Positions 42,436 through 52,118 of a stretch of 64,000 nt of DNA are shown here, piece by piece. A model generated the notes under the pieces. That model was given only the letters and a program-made list of their open reading frames with translations, made no database searches and was not told the origin of the DNA. The position numbers were made by a program, and so were the translations under genes. The stretch covers positions 496,001 to 560,000 of the forward strand of contig CP054185.1 of assembly GCA_015180985.1 (NCBI GenBank), read 5' to 3'. Position 1 is the stretch's first letter. The number at the start of each line of letters is the position of its first letter. The stretch comes from Flammeovirgaceae bacterium (GTDB lineage: Bacteria > Bacteroidota > Bacteroidia > Cytophagales > Cyclobacteriaceae).

Positions 42436-45249
42436 ATGCCCAGAGACAGAAGCATCCGTTCCATCCTGATTATCGGCAGCGGGCCCATTATTATCGGCCA
42501 GGCATGCGAATTTGACTATGCCGGCTCGCAGGCAGCCCGTTCGCTGCGCGAAGAAGGAATTGAAGTTGTCCTTATCAACTCCAATCCGGCCACCATTATG
42601 ACCGACAAGGTCACAGCCGACCACGTGTACCTGAAGCCGCTGACCAAAAAATCCATCAAAGAAATTCTTGAAAAACACCATATCGATGCCGTATTGCCCA
42701 CCATGGGAGGCCAAACCGCCCTTAACCTGTGCATTGAATGCGATAAAGCCGGCCTGTGGCAACATTACGGAGTACGCATCATTGGAGTAGACATCAAAGC
42801 CATTGAAACTACCGAAGACCGAGAAAAATTCAGGCTCAAAATGCTCGAACTGGGCGTTGGCGTTTGCAAAGGCTCAACAGCCACCTCGTTTTTACAGGGA
42901 AAAGAAATCGCACAGGAAATCGGCTTCCCGCTGGTTATTCGTCCATCCTTTACACTGGGTGGTACCGGTGGCGGATTTGTAAACAACCCGGAAGATTTTG
43001 ATGAAGCGCTGAACCGCGGCCTGCATGCTTCGCCTATACACGAAGTGCTGGTGGAGCAAAGCATCGTGGGCTGGAAAGAGTACGAACTGGAACTGCTGCG
43101 CGATGGTGCGGGCAACGTCATCATCATCTGTTCGATTGAAAACTTTGACCCGATGGGCATCCACACAGGCGATTCGATAACTGTAGCCCCCGCCATGACG
43201 TTGCCCGATACCGTTTACCAGCACATGCGCGACCTGGCCATCCGGATGATCAACGGTATCGGCAAATTTGCCGGAGGGTGTAACGTGCAGTTTGCCGTTA
43301 ACCCGGAAACCGATGAAATCGTTGGCGTTGAAATCAACCCGCGCGTGTCACGATCCTCTGCACTGGCCTCAAAAGCCACGGGCTATCCGATTGCCAAAGT
43401 GGCCGCCAAACTGGCCATTGGGTATAACCTGGATGAAATACGCAATGCCATAACCAAAACCACAACGGCTTACTTCGAACCTGCACTGGACTATGTGATT
43501 GTAAAAATTCCGCGTTGGAATTTTGATAAGTTTCACGGGGCCAACCGTACACTCGGCCTGCAGATGAAGTCGGTTGGCGAAGCCATGGGCATCGGGCGCA
43601 ATTTTCAGGAAGCTTTGCAAAAAGCCGCCCAGTCGCTCGAAATCAGGCGCAACGGCCTGGGCGCTGACGGCAAGGAACTCCGCAACCAGGATGAACTGCT
43701 GCACAGCCTGGCTAATGCCTCCTGGAACCGGATATTCCATTTACATGATGCCATTAAAATCGGCATTCCGCTTAAAACCATTTTTAACATTACCAAAATT
43801 GATAAATGGTTCTTAAAACAAGTGGAGGAACTGGTAATGATCGAAAATGAAATCGAGCAATACGATTTGAATTCCATACCCGTTGACTTGCTCCGCAAAG
43901 CAAAAGAAAAAGGATTTGCCGACCGGCAAATTGCACACCTGCTGCACTGCCTGGAAAGCGAAGTGTACAAAAAACGAAACGACCTGGGTATTAAACGCGT
44001 GTACAAACTGGTGGATACCTGTGCGGCCGAGTTTGAGGCAAAAACACCGTACTATTATTCAACATTCGATACGGAAAACGAATCTGTTTCATCGAATCGT
44101 AAAAAAATTATTGTACTCGGTTCCGGCCCCAACCGTATCGGCCAGGGTATCGAGTTCGACTACTCGTGTGTACACGGTGTATTGGCTGCGCGCGAGTGTG
44201 GGTTTGAGACCATCATGGTAAACTGCAATCCCGAAACAGTTTCTACCGACTTTGATATTTCCGATAAACTGTATTTCGAACCGGTGTTCTGGGAACACCT
44301 GTACGACATCATCCAACACGAAAAACCCGAAGGTGTAATCGTACAACTGGGCGGGCAAACCGCACTGAAAATTGCCGAGAAACTGAACAAATACGACATC
44401 AAAATCATCGGCACTTCGTTCGACTCGCTCGACCTGGCCGAAGACCGCGGACGCTTCTCTACCTTGCTCAAAGATTTAGGGATCCCCTACCCGGAATTCG
44501 GAGTTGCCAAAGATCCCGACCAGGCCCTTGAAGTTTCCAAGCAAATCGGTTTTCCGCTGCTGGTGCGCCCCTCCTATGTGCTGGGCGGCCAAAGCATGAA
44601 GATCGTCATCAACGAAAAGGAACTGGAATCACACATTATCGACATCTGGAAACACCTGCCCGATAACAAAGTGCTGCTCGATCATTTTTTAGATGGCGCC
44701 ATTGAAGCCGAAGCCGATGCCATTTGCGATGGAAAAGACGTGTACATCATCGGCATCATGCAGCACATTGAACCGGCCGGTATTCACTCAGGCGATTCGT
44801 TTGCCGTACTGCCTCCCTACAACCTGGGCGATTTTGTGGTAAAGCAAATGGAACTCTACACCACAAAAATTGCACAGGCCCTCGAAGTAAAAGGATTGAT
44901 CAATATTCAGTTTGCCATTAAAAACGATAAGGTGTATGTAATCGAGGCAAACCCGCGGGCTTCGCGCACGGTACCCTTTATTTGCAAAGCCTACGATGAG
45001 CCCTACGTAAACTATGCTACTAAAATTATGTTGGGCGTAAATAAACTAAAAGACTTCACATTCCGTCCGGTAAAGAAAGGCTATGCCATTAAAGAGCCCG
45101 TGTTTTCATTCAACAAGTTTCCCGATGTGAACAAGGAACTGGGCCCCGAAATGAAATCCACCGGAGAATCCATTTACTTTATTGACGACCTGATGGACGA
45201 TTACTTTATGAAAGTGTACAGCGAACGAAACCTGTACTTAAGCCGTTAA
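42436..45249 (+). CDS. carB: CarB, carbamoyl-phosphate synthase large subunit (lacking the C-terminal MGS domain)
   Basis: The 937-residue protein makes carbamoyl phosphate for arginine and pyrimidine synthesis. Both ATP-grasp halves are complete. The first starts SILIIGSGPIIIGQACEFDY; the second starts IIVLGSGPNRIGQGIEFDYS near 555. Each has a LVRPSYVLGG or VIRPSFTLGG loop. It ends shortly after the second carbamoyl-phosphate domain (MKVYSERNLYLSR). The roughly 130-residue allosteric MGS domain of 1,070-residue enzymes is absent, with no sign of a frameshift. Such short forms occur in Bacteroidota. The ATG at 42436 fits the promoter and the family start. Confidence 0.95.
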   Translation: MPRDRSIRSILIIGSGPIIIGQACEFDYAGSQAARSLREEGIEVVLINSNPATIMTDKVTADHVYLKPLTKKSIKEILEKHHIDAVLPTMGGQTALNLCIECDKAGLWQHYGVRIIGVDIKAIETTEDREKFRLKMLELGVGVCKGSTATSFLQGKEIAQEIGFPLVIRPSFTLGGTGGGFVNNPEDFDEALNRGLHASPIHEVLVEQSIVGWKEYELELLRDGAGNVIIICSIENFDPMGIHTGDSITVAPAMTLPDTVYQHMRDLAIRMINGIGKFAGGCNVQFAVNPETDEIVGVEINPRVSRSSALASKATGYPIAKVAAKLAIGYNLDEIRNAITKTTTAYFEPALDYVIVKIPRWNFDKFHGANRTLGLQMKSVGEAMGIGRNFQEALQKAAQSLEIRRNGLGADGKELRNQDELLHSLANASWNRIFHLHDAIKIGIPLKTIFNITKIDKWFLKQVEELVMIENEIEQYDLNSIPVDLLRKAKEKGFADRQIAHLLHCLESEVYKKRNDLGIKRVYKLVDTCAAEFEAKTPYYYSTFDTENESVSSNRKKIIVLGSGPNRIGQGIEFDYSCVHGVLAARECGFETIMVNCNPETVSTDFDISDKLYFEPVFWEHLYDIIQHEKPEGVIVQLGGQTALKIAEKLNKYDIKIIGTSFDSLDLAEDRGRFSTLLKDLGIPYPEFGVAKDPDQALEVSKQIGFPLLVRPSYVLGGQSMKIVINEKELESHIIDIWKHLPDNKVLLDHFLDGAIEAEADAICDGKDVYIIGIMQHIEPAGIHSGDSFAVLPPYNLGDFVVKQMELYTTKIAQALEVKGLINIQFAIKNDKVYVIEANPRASRTVPFICKAYDEPYVNYATKIMLGVNKLKDFTFRPVKKGYAIKEPVFSFNKFPDVNKELGPEMKSTGESIYFIDDLMDDYFMKVYSERNLYLSR

Positions 45250-45258
45250 AGAAAAACC

Positions 45259-45468
45259 ATGTTCCGGCTGTTGCTTATCCTCATCCTGTTGTTTTACGTG
45301 CTCTACAAAATGGGCCTGTTCCGGGTATTTGTGCACCAGGTTAAAGACGGTTACCACGAAAACAGCCGCAGACCGGGCGAACTCAACATTGACCCACCTG
45401 CACCAAAACAAAAGAAAAAGCCCAACCTGAAGGGGGGTGAATACATTGATTACGAAGAAGTGAAATAA
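45259..45468 (+). CDS. Small DUF4834-like membrane protein
   Basis: The 69-residue protein has one N-terminal membrane segment (LLLILILLFYVLYKMGLFRV) and a basic, proline-rich cytoplasmic tail ending GEYIDYEEVK, the pattern of DUF4834 proteins of this phylum. It starts 9 bases after carB. Function is unknown. Confidence 0.8.
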   Translation: MFRLLLILILLFYVLYKMGLFRVFVHQVKDGYHENSRRPGELNIDPPAPKQKKKPNLKGGEYIDYEEVK

Positions 45469-45523
45469 CCTTCTATAAAATCAGCTTTCCGGTTAATTTT
45501 ACTTTCAATAATCCTTTACAATT

Positions 45524-47245
45524 ATGTACCGACTGGTCCTGGTGTGCCTGGCCCTCGTCCTTAGCCTTCCTTCCGTAAAAGGTCAAACCTACCAAAAGCG
45601 ACTCGCCCTGGTAATCGGTAATTCATCTTACCAAAATGGGGGCGCGCTTAAAAACCCTGTTAATGATGCACGTGCTATTTCCAGTGCATTACAGAACGCA
45701 GGCTTTGAAGTATTGCGTTATGAAAACCTTACTCAAAATCAGATGAAAAAGGCCATTAACGATTTTGGCCTGAAATTACGCGACTACGAAGTAGGGTTGT
45801 TTTACTATGCCGGACACGGTATCCAGCACAAAGGCATAAACTACATGATACCGGTCGAAGCCGATTTGCAGGCTGCCGAGCAAATTGAGTTTGATTGTGT
45901 GCCGGCCGATCGGATTCTGGCGTTTATGGATGCGGCCTCAACCAAAGTTAATATCCTTATTATGGATGCCTGCCGAAATAATCCGTTCGAACGAAGCTGG
46001 AACCGCAGCGTTGAAGGAAGCGGATTGGCCATGATGAACGCCCCTGCCGGCACCTTGATTGCATACGCCACTGCTCCCGGCAAAGTAGCTTCCGATGGAG
46101 AGAGCGCTAACGGACTTTACACCAGTGTACTGCTCAAATACCTCAAAGATCCCACACTTAATATCGAACAGGTATTTAAACGGGTGCGCACGGAAGTAAC
46201 CGAAAAATCGCACGGTGCCCAGGTGCCGTGGGAAACTACTTCACTCACCGGAGGTGATTTTTACTTCACCTCAAAAGCATTGCCGGCTGATAATTATAAA
46301 CCGGCTGATGCTATTAAAACCGATAATACAACACGCGAACTGGCCGGAGAAAATCCAGAGTTGGCCCTCCAATTCTATACCTCCGGTATGGAAAAATATG
46401 ATCAGCAAAACTATAAAGAAGCCATTACCGATTTTACCAAATCCATAAATAATAACCCCCGGGATTTTCAGGCCTACCTGTGGCGCGGACATTCAAAATA
46501 TAACCTGGGTTATCAAAATGGTAAGAAGGACAACAAAATACTGGAGGAGGCCATTGCCGACTATTCCATGGTCATCCAGCTTGATCCGGCTAATTCCGAT
46601 GCGTACTTCTACCGGGCAAATGCCAAAAAACTGCTGGATCGCTACACTGAGGCTATTCCGGATTTTACCATGGCCATTAAATATGATCCTAAAAAATGGG
46701 ATAACTATTACTACCGGGGCCTAACCTACTACCTGCTTAAAAAATACTGGGCCGCGATCGAAGATTTTACAAAAACGATTGAACTCAATAACACCATTCC
46801 GGAAAATTACTACTGGCGCGGGGCTAACTATTATGGGGCTCAGGAATATGAAAAATCAATTGAAGATTTTAACCAGGCTATTGCATTAAATCCGGAATAC
46901 CTGGATGCCTATTTCTTCAAGGGAGATGCCTACTATGAATTGAAGGACTATGAACATGCGCGCAAAGCGTACGAATTCTACGTTGACCGAAAACCCGAAC
47001 CCGATATAATGATGATGGTTGCCCATTGCCTCTATAATACCCGGCAGTATGATAAAGCATTGACAAAGTATAACGAGGTTTTAAAAATAAATCCTTCCTA
47101 TGCCGAAGCCTATTACTGGCGCAGTCATTTGTATTTCAATGGCTTGAGTGACAAAGCCAATGCCGTTAAAGAAATCAATAAAGCGCTGGCACTCGATCCG
47201 AACAATGCAACCTACCTCGAATTGCAAAAGGAAATAAAGCAGTAG
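45524..47245 (+). CDS. Secreted caspase-family (C14) protein with TPR repeats
   Basis: The 573-residue protein has a signal peptide (LVLVCLALVLSLPSVKGQ). A caspase-like peptidase domain occupies about 25-250: RLALVIGNSSYQN, FYYAGHGIQ (catalytic His near 107) and ILIMDACRNNPF (catalytic Cys near 149). From about 285, seven or eight TPR-like repeats follow (ALQFYTSGMEKYDQQNYKEA and similar). Both catalytic residues are intact. It probably acts in the periplasm or outside the cell; targets are unknown. It is 55 bases after the DUF4834-like gene and 14 bases before dapF. Confidence 0.9.
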   Translation: MYRLVLVCLALVLSLPSVKGQTYQKRLALVIGNSSYQNGGALKNPVNDARAISSALQNAGFEVLRYENLTQNQMKKAINDFGLKLRDYEVGLFYYAGHGIQHKGINYMIPVEADLQAAEQIEFDCVPADRILAFMDAASTKVNILIMDACRNNPFERSWNRSVEGSGLAMMNAPAGTLIAYATAPGKVASDGESANGLYTSVLLKYLKDPTLNIEQVFKRVRTEVTEKSHGAQVPWETTSLTGGDFYFTSKALPADNYKPADAIKTDNTTRELAGENPELALQFYTSGMEKYDQQNYKEAITDFTKSINNNPRDFQAYLWRGHSKYNLGYQNGKKDNKILEEAIADYSMVIQLDPANSDAYFYRANAKKLLDRYTEAIPDFTMAIKYDPKKWDNYYYRGLTYYLLKKYWAAIEDFTKTIELNNTIPENYYWRGANYYGAQEYEKSIEDFNQAIALNPEYLDAYFFKGDAYYELKDYEHARKAYEFYVDRKPEPDIMMMVAHCLYNTRQYDKALTKYNEVLKINPSYAEAYYWRSHLYFNGLSDKANAVKEINKALALDPNNATYLELQKEIKQ

Positions 47246-47259
47246 GATTTTTGGCCCTT

Positions 47260-48039
47260 ATGAAAATTAATTTCACCAAATACCAGGCCACCGGTAATGA
47301 TTTCATCCTGATTGACAACCGGTCGGGCAACTACACCCTTACAGCCGAGCAGGTCCGTCACCTGTGCGATCGCAAATTCGGCATCGGGGCCGATGGCATC
47401 ATGCTCATCGAAAACCATCCGGTACTGGACTTCAACCTTGTTTACTATAACAGCGATGGTTCGCAAAGTTTATGCGGCAACGGCTCAAGGGCCGCTGTGC
47501 ACTTTGCATCTCAACTTGGTATTGTAACCAACAAAGCCTCCTTTCACGCTTTCGATGGCGAGCACCGGGGCGAACTCCAAACACCTGACACCATCCGCAT
47601 CAAACTGAATGATGTATCAGAAATTAAAAATTACAACTCCGATATATTCATCAACACGGGCTCGCCCCACCTGGTACGCTTTGTGGAGGCCGTAGCGTCC
47701 TTTCCGGTTGTGGAGGAGGGAAGAAAAATCCGCTACAGCGAAGTCTTCGCTCCACAAGGCGGCACTAACGTAAACTTCGTTGAACAACTTGATAACAACA
47801 CCCTCTTTGTGCGCACCTATGAGCGGGGTGTTGAAAACGAAACGCTCTCGTGCGGCACCGGGGTTACGGCCGCAGCGCTGGCCGCAGCCCAAGAAGGTTA
47901 TCAATCGCCTGTAACGATCAAAACGTTGGGGGGTAATCTCCGGGTAGAATTCAGTCAACAAACCACAAAACCCTGCTTCACCGATATTTACCTCATCGGG
48001 CCTGCCAAAAAAGTATTTGCCGGAGAGGTGGAGTTGTAA
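47260..48039 (+). CDS. dapF: DapF, diaminopimelate epimerase
   Basis: The 259-residue cofactor-free epimerase converts LL- to meso-diaminopimelate for lysine and peptidoglycan. Both catalytic cysteines are present: SLCGNGSRAAV near 73 and LSCGTGVTAAA near 205. ATGNDFILIDNR opens the fold. The ATG at 47260 was chosen over an in-frame TTG at 47251 because it places MKINFTKYQATGND at the family start. It follows the caspase-TPR gene closely. Confidence 0.95.
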   Translation: MKINFTKYQATGNDFILIDNRSGNYTLTAEQVRHLCDRKFGIGADGIMLIENHPVLDFNLVYYNSDGSQSLCGNGSRAAVHFASQLGIVTNKASFHAFDGEHRGELQTPDTIRIKLNDVSEIKNYNSDIFINTGSPHLVRFVEAVASFPVVEEGRKIRYSEVFAPQGGTNVNFVEQLDNNTLFVRTYERGVENETLSCGTGVTAAALAAAQEGYQSPVTIKTLGGNLRVEFSQQTTKPCFTDIYLIGPAKKVFAGEVEL

Positions 48040-48042
48040 ACC

Positions 48043-48078
48043 CTGCCAAATAGTGGCGTCAACCTGCCAAAATGGGCA
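48043..48078. repeat. Paired TGCCA/TGGC inverted motifs upstream of secA
   Basis: CTGCCAAATAGTGGCG and CTGCCAAAATGGGCA are two adjacent imperfect palindromes of the type TGCCA-n-TGGC. They start 4 bases after the dapF stop and lie about 100 bases before the secA start. They could be a regulator operator or a weak transcript end. Confidence 0.45.
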
Positions 48079-48140
48079 AACCGGTCGTTTAACCCATTGT
48101 TTGGAGTCATTATTGCCCGCATCCATTACCAAAAACAAAT

Positions 48141-48148
48141 TAACTTTG
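48141..48148 (+). promoter_or_regulatory. -7 box upstream of secA
   Basis: TAACTTTG matches TAnnTTTG and lies 60 bases before the secA ATG. The nearest TTG (48113) is about 25 bases upstream, rather far, so the call is moderate. Confidence 0.45.
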
Positions 48149-48208
48149 ACACTCTTTTGTCCTTAACCATAACATTGGGGTGACGGAGTAACAGACTATC
48201 AACTTTTT

Positions 48209-51200
48209 ATGCTACAATTCATTGCCAGGATTTTCGGCACCAAATCAGAAAAAGACATTAAGCGCATCATGCCCCTGGTGGAGCAAACCAGGCAGGAAGA
48301 AGCCCGTTTGGCCACCCTTACCAATGATCAACTAAGAGCCAGAACAACCGAGATTCAGAATACCATAAACCAGGAACTGAAGGAAATTGACGACCAGCTT
48401 GCCGCCTTACACCAGCGCATTGCCGATAACCCCGAACTGGACATAGCCGAAAAGGAAACCATTTTTTCAGAAATCGATGCACTGGAAGAAACCCGCAACA
48501 AGGAACTGGAAAAAGTGCTGATGAAGATCTTGCCCCAGGCATTTGCGGTGGTTCGCGAAACCGCCCGCAGGTTTAAAGAAAACAGCCGCCTGGAAGTAAC
48601 TGCCACAGAACTTGATCGCGAACTGGCCGCTAAACACGCACACGTACAGATTGAAGGCGACAAGGCCATCTGGCACAACCAGTGGATGGCCGCGGGCAAC
48701 CTCATCACCTGGGATATGGTGCACTATGATGTGCAAATCATCGGAGGGATTGTGCTGCACGAAGGTAAAATTGCCGAGATGGCCACAGGCGAAGGCAAAA
48801 CCCTGGTGGCTACCTTCCCGGCTTTTCTCAATGCGCTGGCTAAACGGGGTGTGCATATTGTTACAGTTAACAACTACCTTTCTGTTCGCGACAGCGAGTG
48901 GATGGGGCCGCTCTTTCAATTCCACGGCCTGCGCGTTGACTGCATTGACAAACACGAACCCAACTCGCCCGCGAGGAGAAACGCCTATCAGGCCGATATT
49001 ACCTACGGCACCAACAACGAATTCGGCTTCGATTACCTGCGCGATAACATGGCCCGCGACCCGCAGGAACTCGTGCAACGAGGCCACCATTACGCCATGG
49101 TTGACGAAGTGGACAGTGTACTGATTGATGAAGCCCGAACACCGTTGATCATTTCAGGGCCCGTACCGCGGGGCGACCAGCACGAATTTTATGATTTAAA
49201 ACCACGCATCTTTAAACTGGTCGAGGCCCAGAAAAAAATTGTTGCCGACTACCTGGTTTCCGCAAAAAAACTGATTGCCGAGGGCAACGAAAAAGAAGGA
49301 GGCACCGCCTTGTTCCGCGCCTTCCGCGGCCTGCCCAAAAACAAACCGTTAATTAAATACCTGAGCGAAACCGGCATCAAGGCCATCTTGCAGAAAACCG
49401 AAAACTTTTACCTGCAGGACAACAAAAGAAATTTACCGGAAGCCGATAAACCGCTTTACTTCATCATTGATGAAAAAGATAACAGCGTTGAACTAACCGA
49501 AAAAGGAATTGACCTGATTACCAACGAAGGCGAAGACCCCCGCTTTTTCATTCTCCCCGAAATCGGTACGGAACTTAACAAAATCGAAAAGGATCCGGCA
49601 CTGAGCGAAGCCGAACGCTTCCAAAAGAAGGAAGAACTCATCCGCGAGTACCAGGTTAAATCGCAGCGTATTCACAGCGTTAACCAACTGCTGAAAGCCT
49701 ATACCCTGTTTGAAAAAGATACCGAGTACATTATTGTTGACGGCAAAGTAAAAATTGTTGACGAACAAACCGGCCGGGTGTTGGAAGGCCGCAGGTACTC
49801 CGATGGCCTGCACCAGGCCATCGAAGCCAAAGAAAACGTTAAGGTGGAAGACGCGACCCAAACCTACGCCACCATTACCCTGCAGAATTATTTCCGCATG
49901 TACCACAAGCTGGCCGGTATGACGGGCACTGCCGTAACCGAAGCCGGTGAGTTCTGGGACATCTACAAATTGGACGTGGTCACCATCCCCACCAACAAGC
50001 CGGTAACCCGCAAAGATTTTGACGACCTGGTTTACAAAACCATGCGCGAAAAATTTAATGCCGTAGCTGATGAAATTGTAAAACTCACCCAGCAAGGCAG
50101 GCCGGTACTGGTGGGTACCACCTCGGTGGAAATTTCTGAACTGGTAAGCCGCATGCTGCAACTGCGTAAAATCAAGCACCAGGTACTTAATGCCAAGCAG
50201 CACCAGCGCGAAGCCGAAATTGTTGCCGAAGCCGGAAAACCCGGCACTGTTACCATTGCCACCAACATGGCCGGGCGCGGTACCGACATTAAACTTACCC
50301 CCGAATCGCGGGCTGCGGGCGGATTGGCCATCATTGGTACCGAGCGCCATGAATCCAGGCGGGTTGACCGCCAGTTACGCGGACGTTCGGGCCGCCAGGG
50401 CGACCCAGGTACTTCACAGTTCTACGTGTCGCTTGAAGACAACCTGATGCGGTTGTTCATGCCCGAACGCATTGCCCGGATTATGGACAGGCTTGGACTC
50501 AAAGAGGGTGAGGTTATCCAGCATTCCATGGTAACCAGCTCCATCGAGCGTGCCCAGAAAAAAGTAGAAGAAAACAACTTCGGCATACGCAAACGCCTGC
50601 TTGAGTATGATAACGTGATGAACTCGCAGCGCGAAGTTATTTACAAGCGCAGACGCAACGCCCTGTTTGGCGAACGGCTGGAACTGGATATTCTGACCAT
50701 GCTTAACGATACCTGTGAAGACATCGTGGGCAATGCCAAAGCCGCCAACGACTACGAGAGCCTTCGGCTGAACGCCCTCAGTACGCTGGCTCTTGATTAC
50801 GAACTGAGCAAGGAAGAATTTGAAAAGCAAGGCGAAGCCAAACTGGCCAGCGACCTGTACCACAAGGCCCTGGAGCACTACCATAAAAAGAACAAAACCG
50901 TAGCTGAAAAAGCCTTGCCGGTAATTAAAGAAATATACAAAACACGGGGAGCCACCATCGAAAACATTCTCGTACCATTTACCGATGGCACCAAAAATAT
51001 CAGCATTGCAGCCAACCTGAAAAAGTGCGTAGACACCGGCAATGCCGAACTGATCAAGGCCATGGAGAAAATGGTAACCCTGGCCATTATTGACCAGCTT
51101 TGGAAAGAACACCTGCGCGACATGGACGACCTGAAGCAATCCGTACAAACGGCCGTGTACGAACAAAAAGATCCGCTCCTGATTTACAAGTTCGAAGGCT

Positions 51201-51556
51201 TTGAACTGTTTAAGCGGTTGGTGGGCAAAGTAAACGAGGATACTATTTCATTCCTGATGAAGGCCGATATTCCCGTACAGGAACCCGACCAGGTGCAGGA
51301 GGCCCGCTCTGCCCGCAGGCAGCGCTTTAGCGAGCAGAAGGAAGAATCGCGTTCGCTGCTCAGCGGTGGCGGACAGGCACAGGCACCAACAAGCCGGCCA
51401 CCACAGGAGAAAGTAATGCCGGCCAAATCGCAGAAAATTGCCAACCGCAACGACCGTGTTTCCGTGCAATACCCTGACGGCAAAATTCTGCGCGATGTGA
51501 AATATAAAAAGGTAGAAGACGATATTCTTAATAACCGTTGCATACTTATCGAATGA
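48209..51556 (+). CDS. secA: SecA, preprotein translocase ATPase
   Basis: The 1115-residue motor drives proteins through SecYEG. It has MATGEGKTLVATFPAFLNAL (Walker A), VDEVDSVLIDEARTPLIISG (DEAD-type), GTNNEFGFDYLRDNM, TNMAGRGTDIKL and GRSGRQGDPG. Compared with the 900-residue E. coli enzyme it has insertions after the DEAD region (about 330-460) typical of Bacteroidota. It lacks the C-terminal zinc motif and ends ILNNRCILIE. Its stop overlaps the next ATG (ATGA). Confidence 0.97.
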   Translation: MLQFIARIFGTKSEKDIKRIMPLVEQTRQEEARLATLTNDQLRARTTEIQNTINQELKEIDDQLAALHQRIADNPELDIAEKETIFSEIDALEETRNKELEKVLMKILPQAFAVVRETARRFKENSRLEVTATELDRELAAKHAHVQIEGDKAIWHNQWMAAGNLITWDMVHYDVQIIGGIVLHEGKIAEMATGEGKTLVATFPAFLNALAKRGVHIVTVNNYLSVRDSEWMGPLFQFHGLRVDCIDKHEPNSPARRNAYQADITYGTNNEFGFDYLRDNMARDPQELVQRGHHYAMVDEVDSVLIDEARTPLIISGPVPRGDQHEFYDLKPRIFKLVEAQKKIVADYLVSAKKLIAEGNEKEGGTALFRAFRGLPKNKPLIKYLSETGIKAILQKTENFYLQDNKRNLPEADKPLYFIIDEKDNSVELTEKGIDLITNEGEDPRFFILPEIGTELNKIEKDPALSEAERFQKKEELIREYQVKSQRIHSVNQLLKAYTLFEKDTEYIIVDGKVKIVDEQTGRVLEGRRYSDGLHQAIEAKENVKVEDATQTYATITLQNYFRMYHKLAGMTGTAVTEAGEFWDIYKLDVVTIPTNKPVTRKDFDDLVYKTMREKFNAVADEIVKLTQQGRPVLVGTTSVEISELVSRMLQLRKIKHQVLNAKQHQREAEIVAEAGKPGTVTIATNMAGRGTDIKLTPESRAAGGLAIIGTERHESRRVDRQLRGRSGRQGDPGTSQFYVSLEDNLMRLFMPERIARIMDRLGLKEGEVIQHSMVTSSIERAQKKVEENNFGIRKRLLEYDNVMNSQREVIYKRRRNALFGERLELDILTMLNDTCEDIVGNAKAANDYESLRLNALSTLALDYELSKEEFEKQGEAKLASDLYHKALEHYHKKNKTVAEKALPVIKEIYKTRGATIENILVPFTDGTKNISIAANLKKCVDTGNAELIKAMEKMVTLAIIDQLWKEHLRDMDDLKQSVQTAVYEQKDPLLIYKFEGFELFKRLVGKVNEDTISFLMKADIPVQEPDQVQEARSARRQRFSEQKEESRSLLSGGGQAQAPTSRPPQEKVMPAKSQKIANRNDRVSVQYPDGKILRDVKYKKVEDDILNNRCILIE

Positions 51557-52068
51557 GTGCACGCTTATCCTATTACCTGATAATCCTTCTGCTGGCCGCT
51601 CACGCCTGCAAGCCGCCACAGCAATCAACCGCTGCGCAGGGTGGACGGTACCATGAAGATCTCTCAGCTTACCGGCCGGTCGTACAGGAAGTACCCTCGG
51701 GAAACGGCACTACCCAACAAGAACCAGGGCGCGACCCGAAAGCTTACGTAGAAGCGCAGTATGCTGTAAACAAACAGGTTGATTTTGTGCTGGACAGTAT
51801 TGATCGCATTAACCTTACCCGCAAGTTTATTGACGGATTTACCATACAGGTACACTCCGGGCTGAAACGCGATGACGCCCTGAACGTAAAAAAAAACCTG
51901 CTTGCTTACCTGCCCCATCTTGAATCAGAAATACAATATATCCAGCCTAACTTCCGGGTAAAAACCGGAAAATACGTTACCCGCCTGGATGCCCAGAAGG
52001 ATTATATGGCCGTCAAGCGATATTTTCCCGGAGCCATTGTTGTGCCTGATAAAATACCGGCAAACTGA
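51553..52068 (+). CDS. SPOR-domain-like lipoprotein
   Basis: The 171-residue protein has a lipoprotein signal peptide (SYYLIILLLAAHAC, Cys near 18). A variable linker is followed by a C-terminal SPOR-like domain from about 95: FTIQVHSGLKRDDALNVKKN, YIQPNFRVKTGKYVTRLDA and YFPGAIVVPDKI. SPOR domains bind denuded peptidoglycan at division sites. The ATG at 51553 overlaps the secA stop, so it is co-translated with secA. Domain assignment rests on pattern only. Confidence 0.75.
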   Translation: MSARLSYYLIILLLAAHACKPPQQSTAAQGGRYHEDLSAYRPVVQEVPSGNGTTQQEPGRDPKAYVEAQYAVNKQVDFVLDSIDRINLTRKFIDGFTIQVHSGLKRDDALNVKKNLLAYLPHLESEIQYIQPNFRVKTGKYVTRLDAQKDYMAVKRYFPGAIVVPDKIPAN

Positions 52069-52118
52069 TAAAGTACCGTTTAGGGCATTCATTCCCGCAA
52101 TCATTTGTATTTTTGAGA

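Noticed and set aside
52108-52115. TATTTTTG as promoter of the M20 amidohydrolase gene
   Set aside because: It ends only 3 bases before the ATG, so transcription would start within the codon region; the gene is more likely read from upstream.
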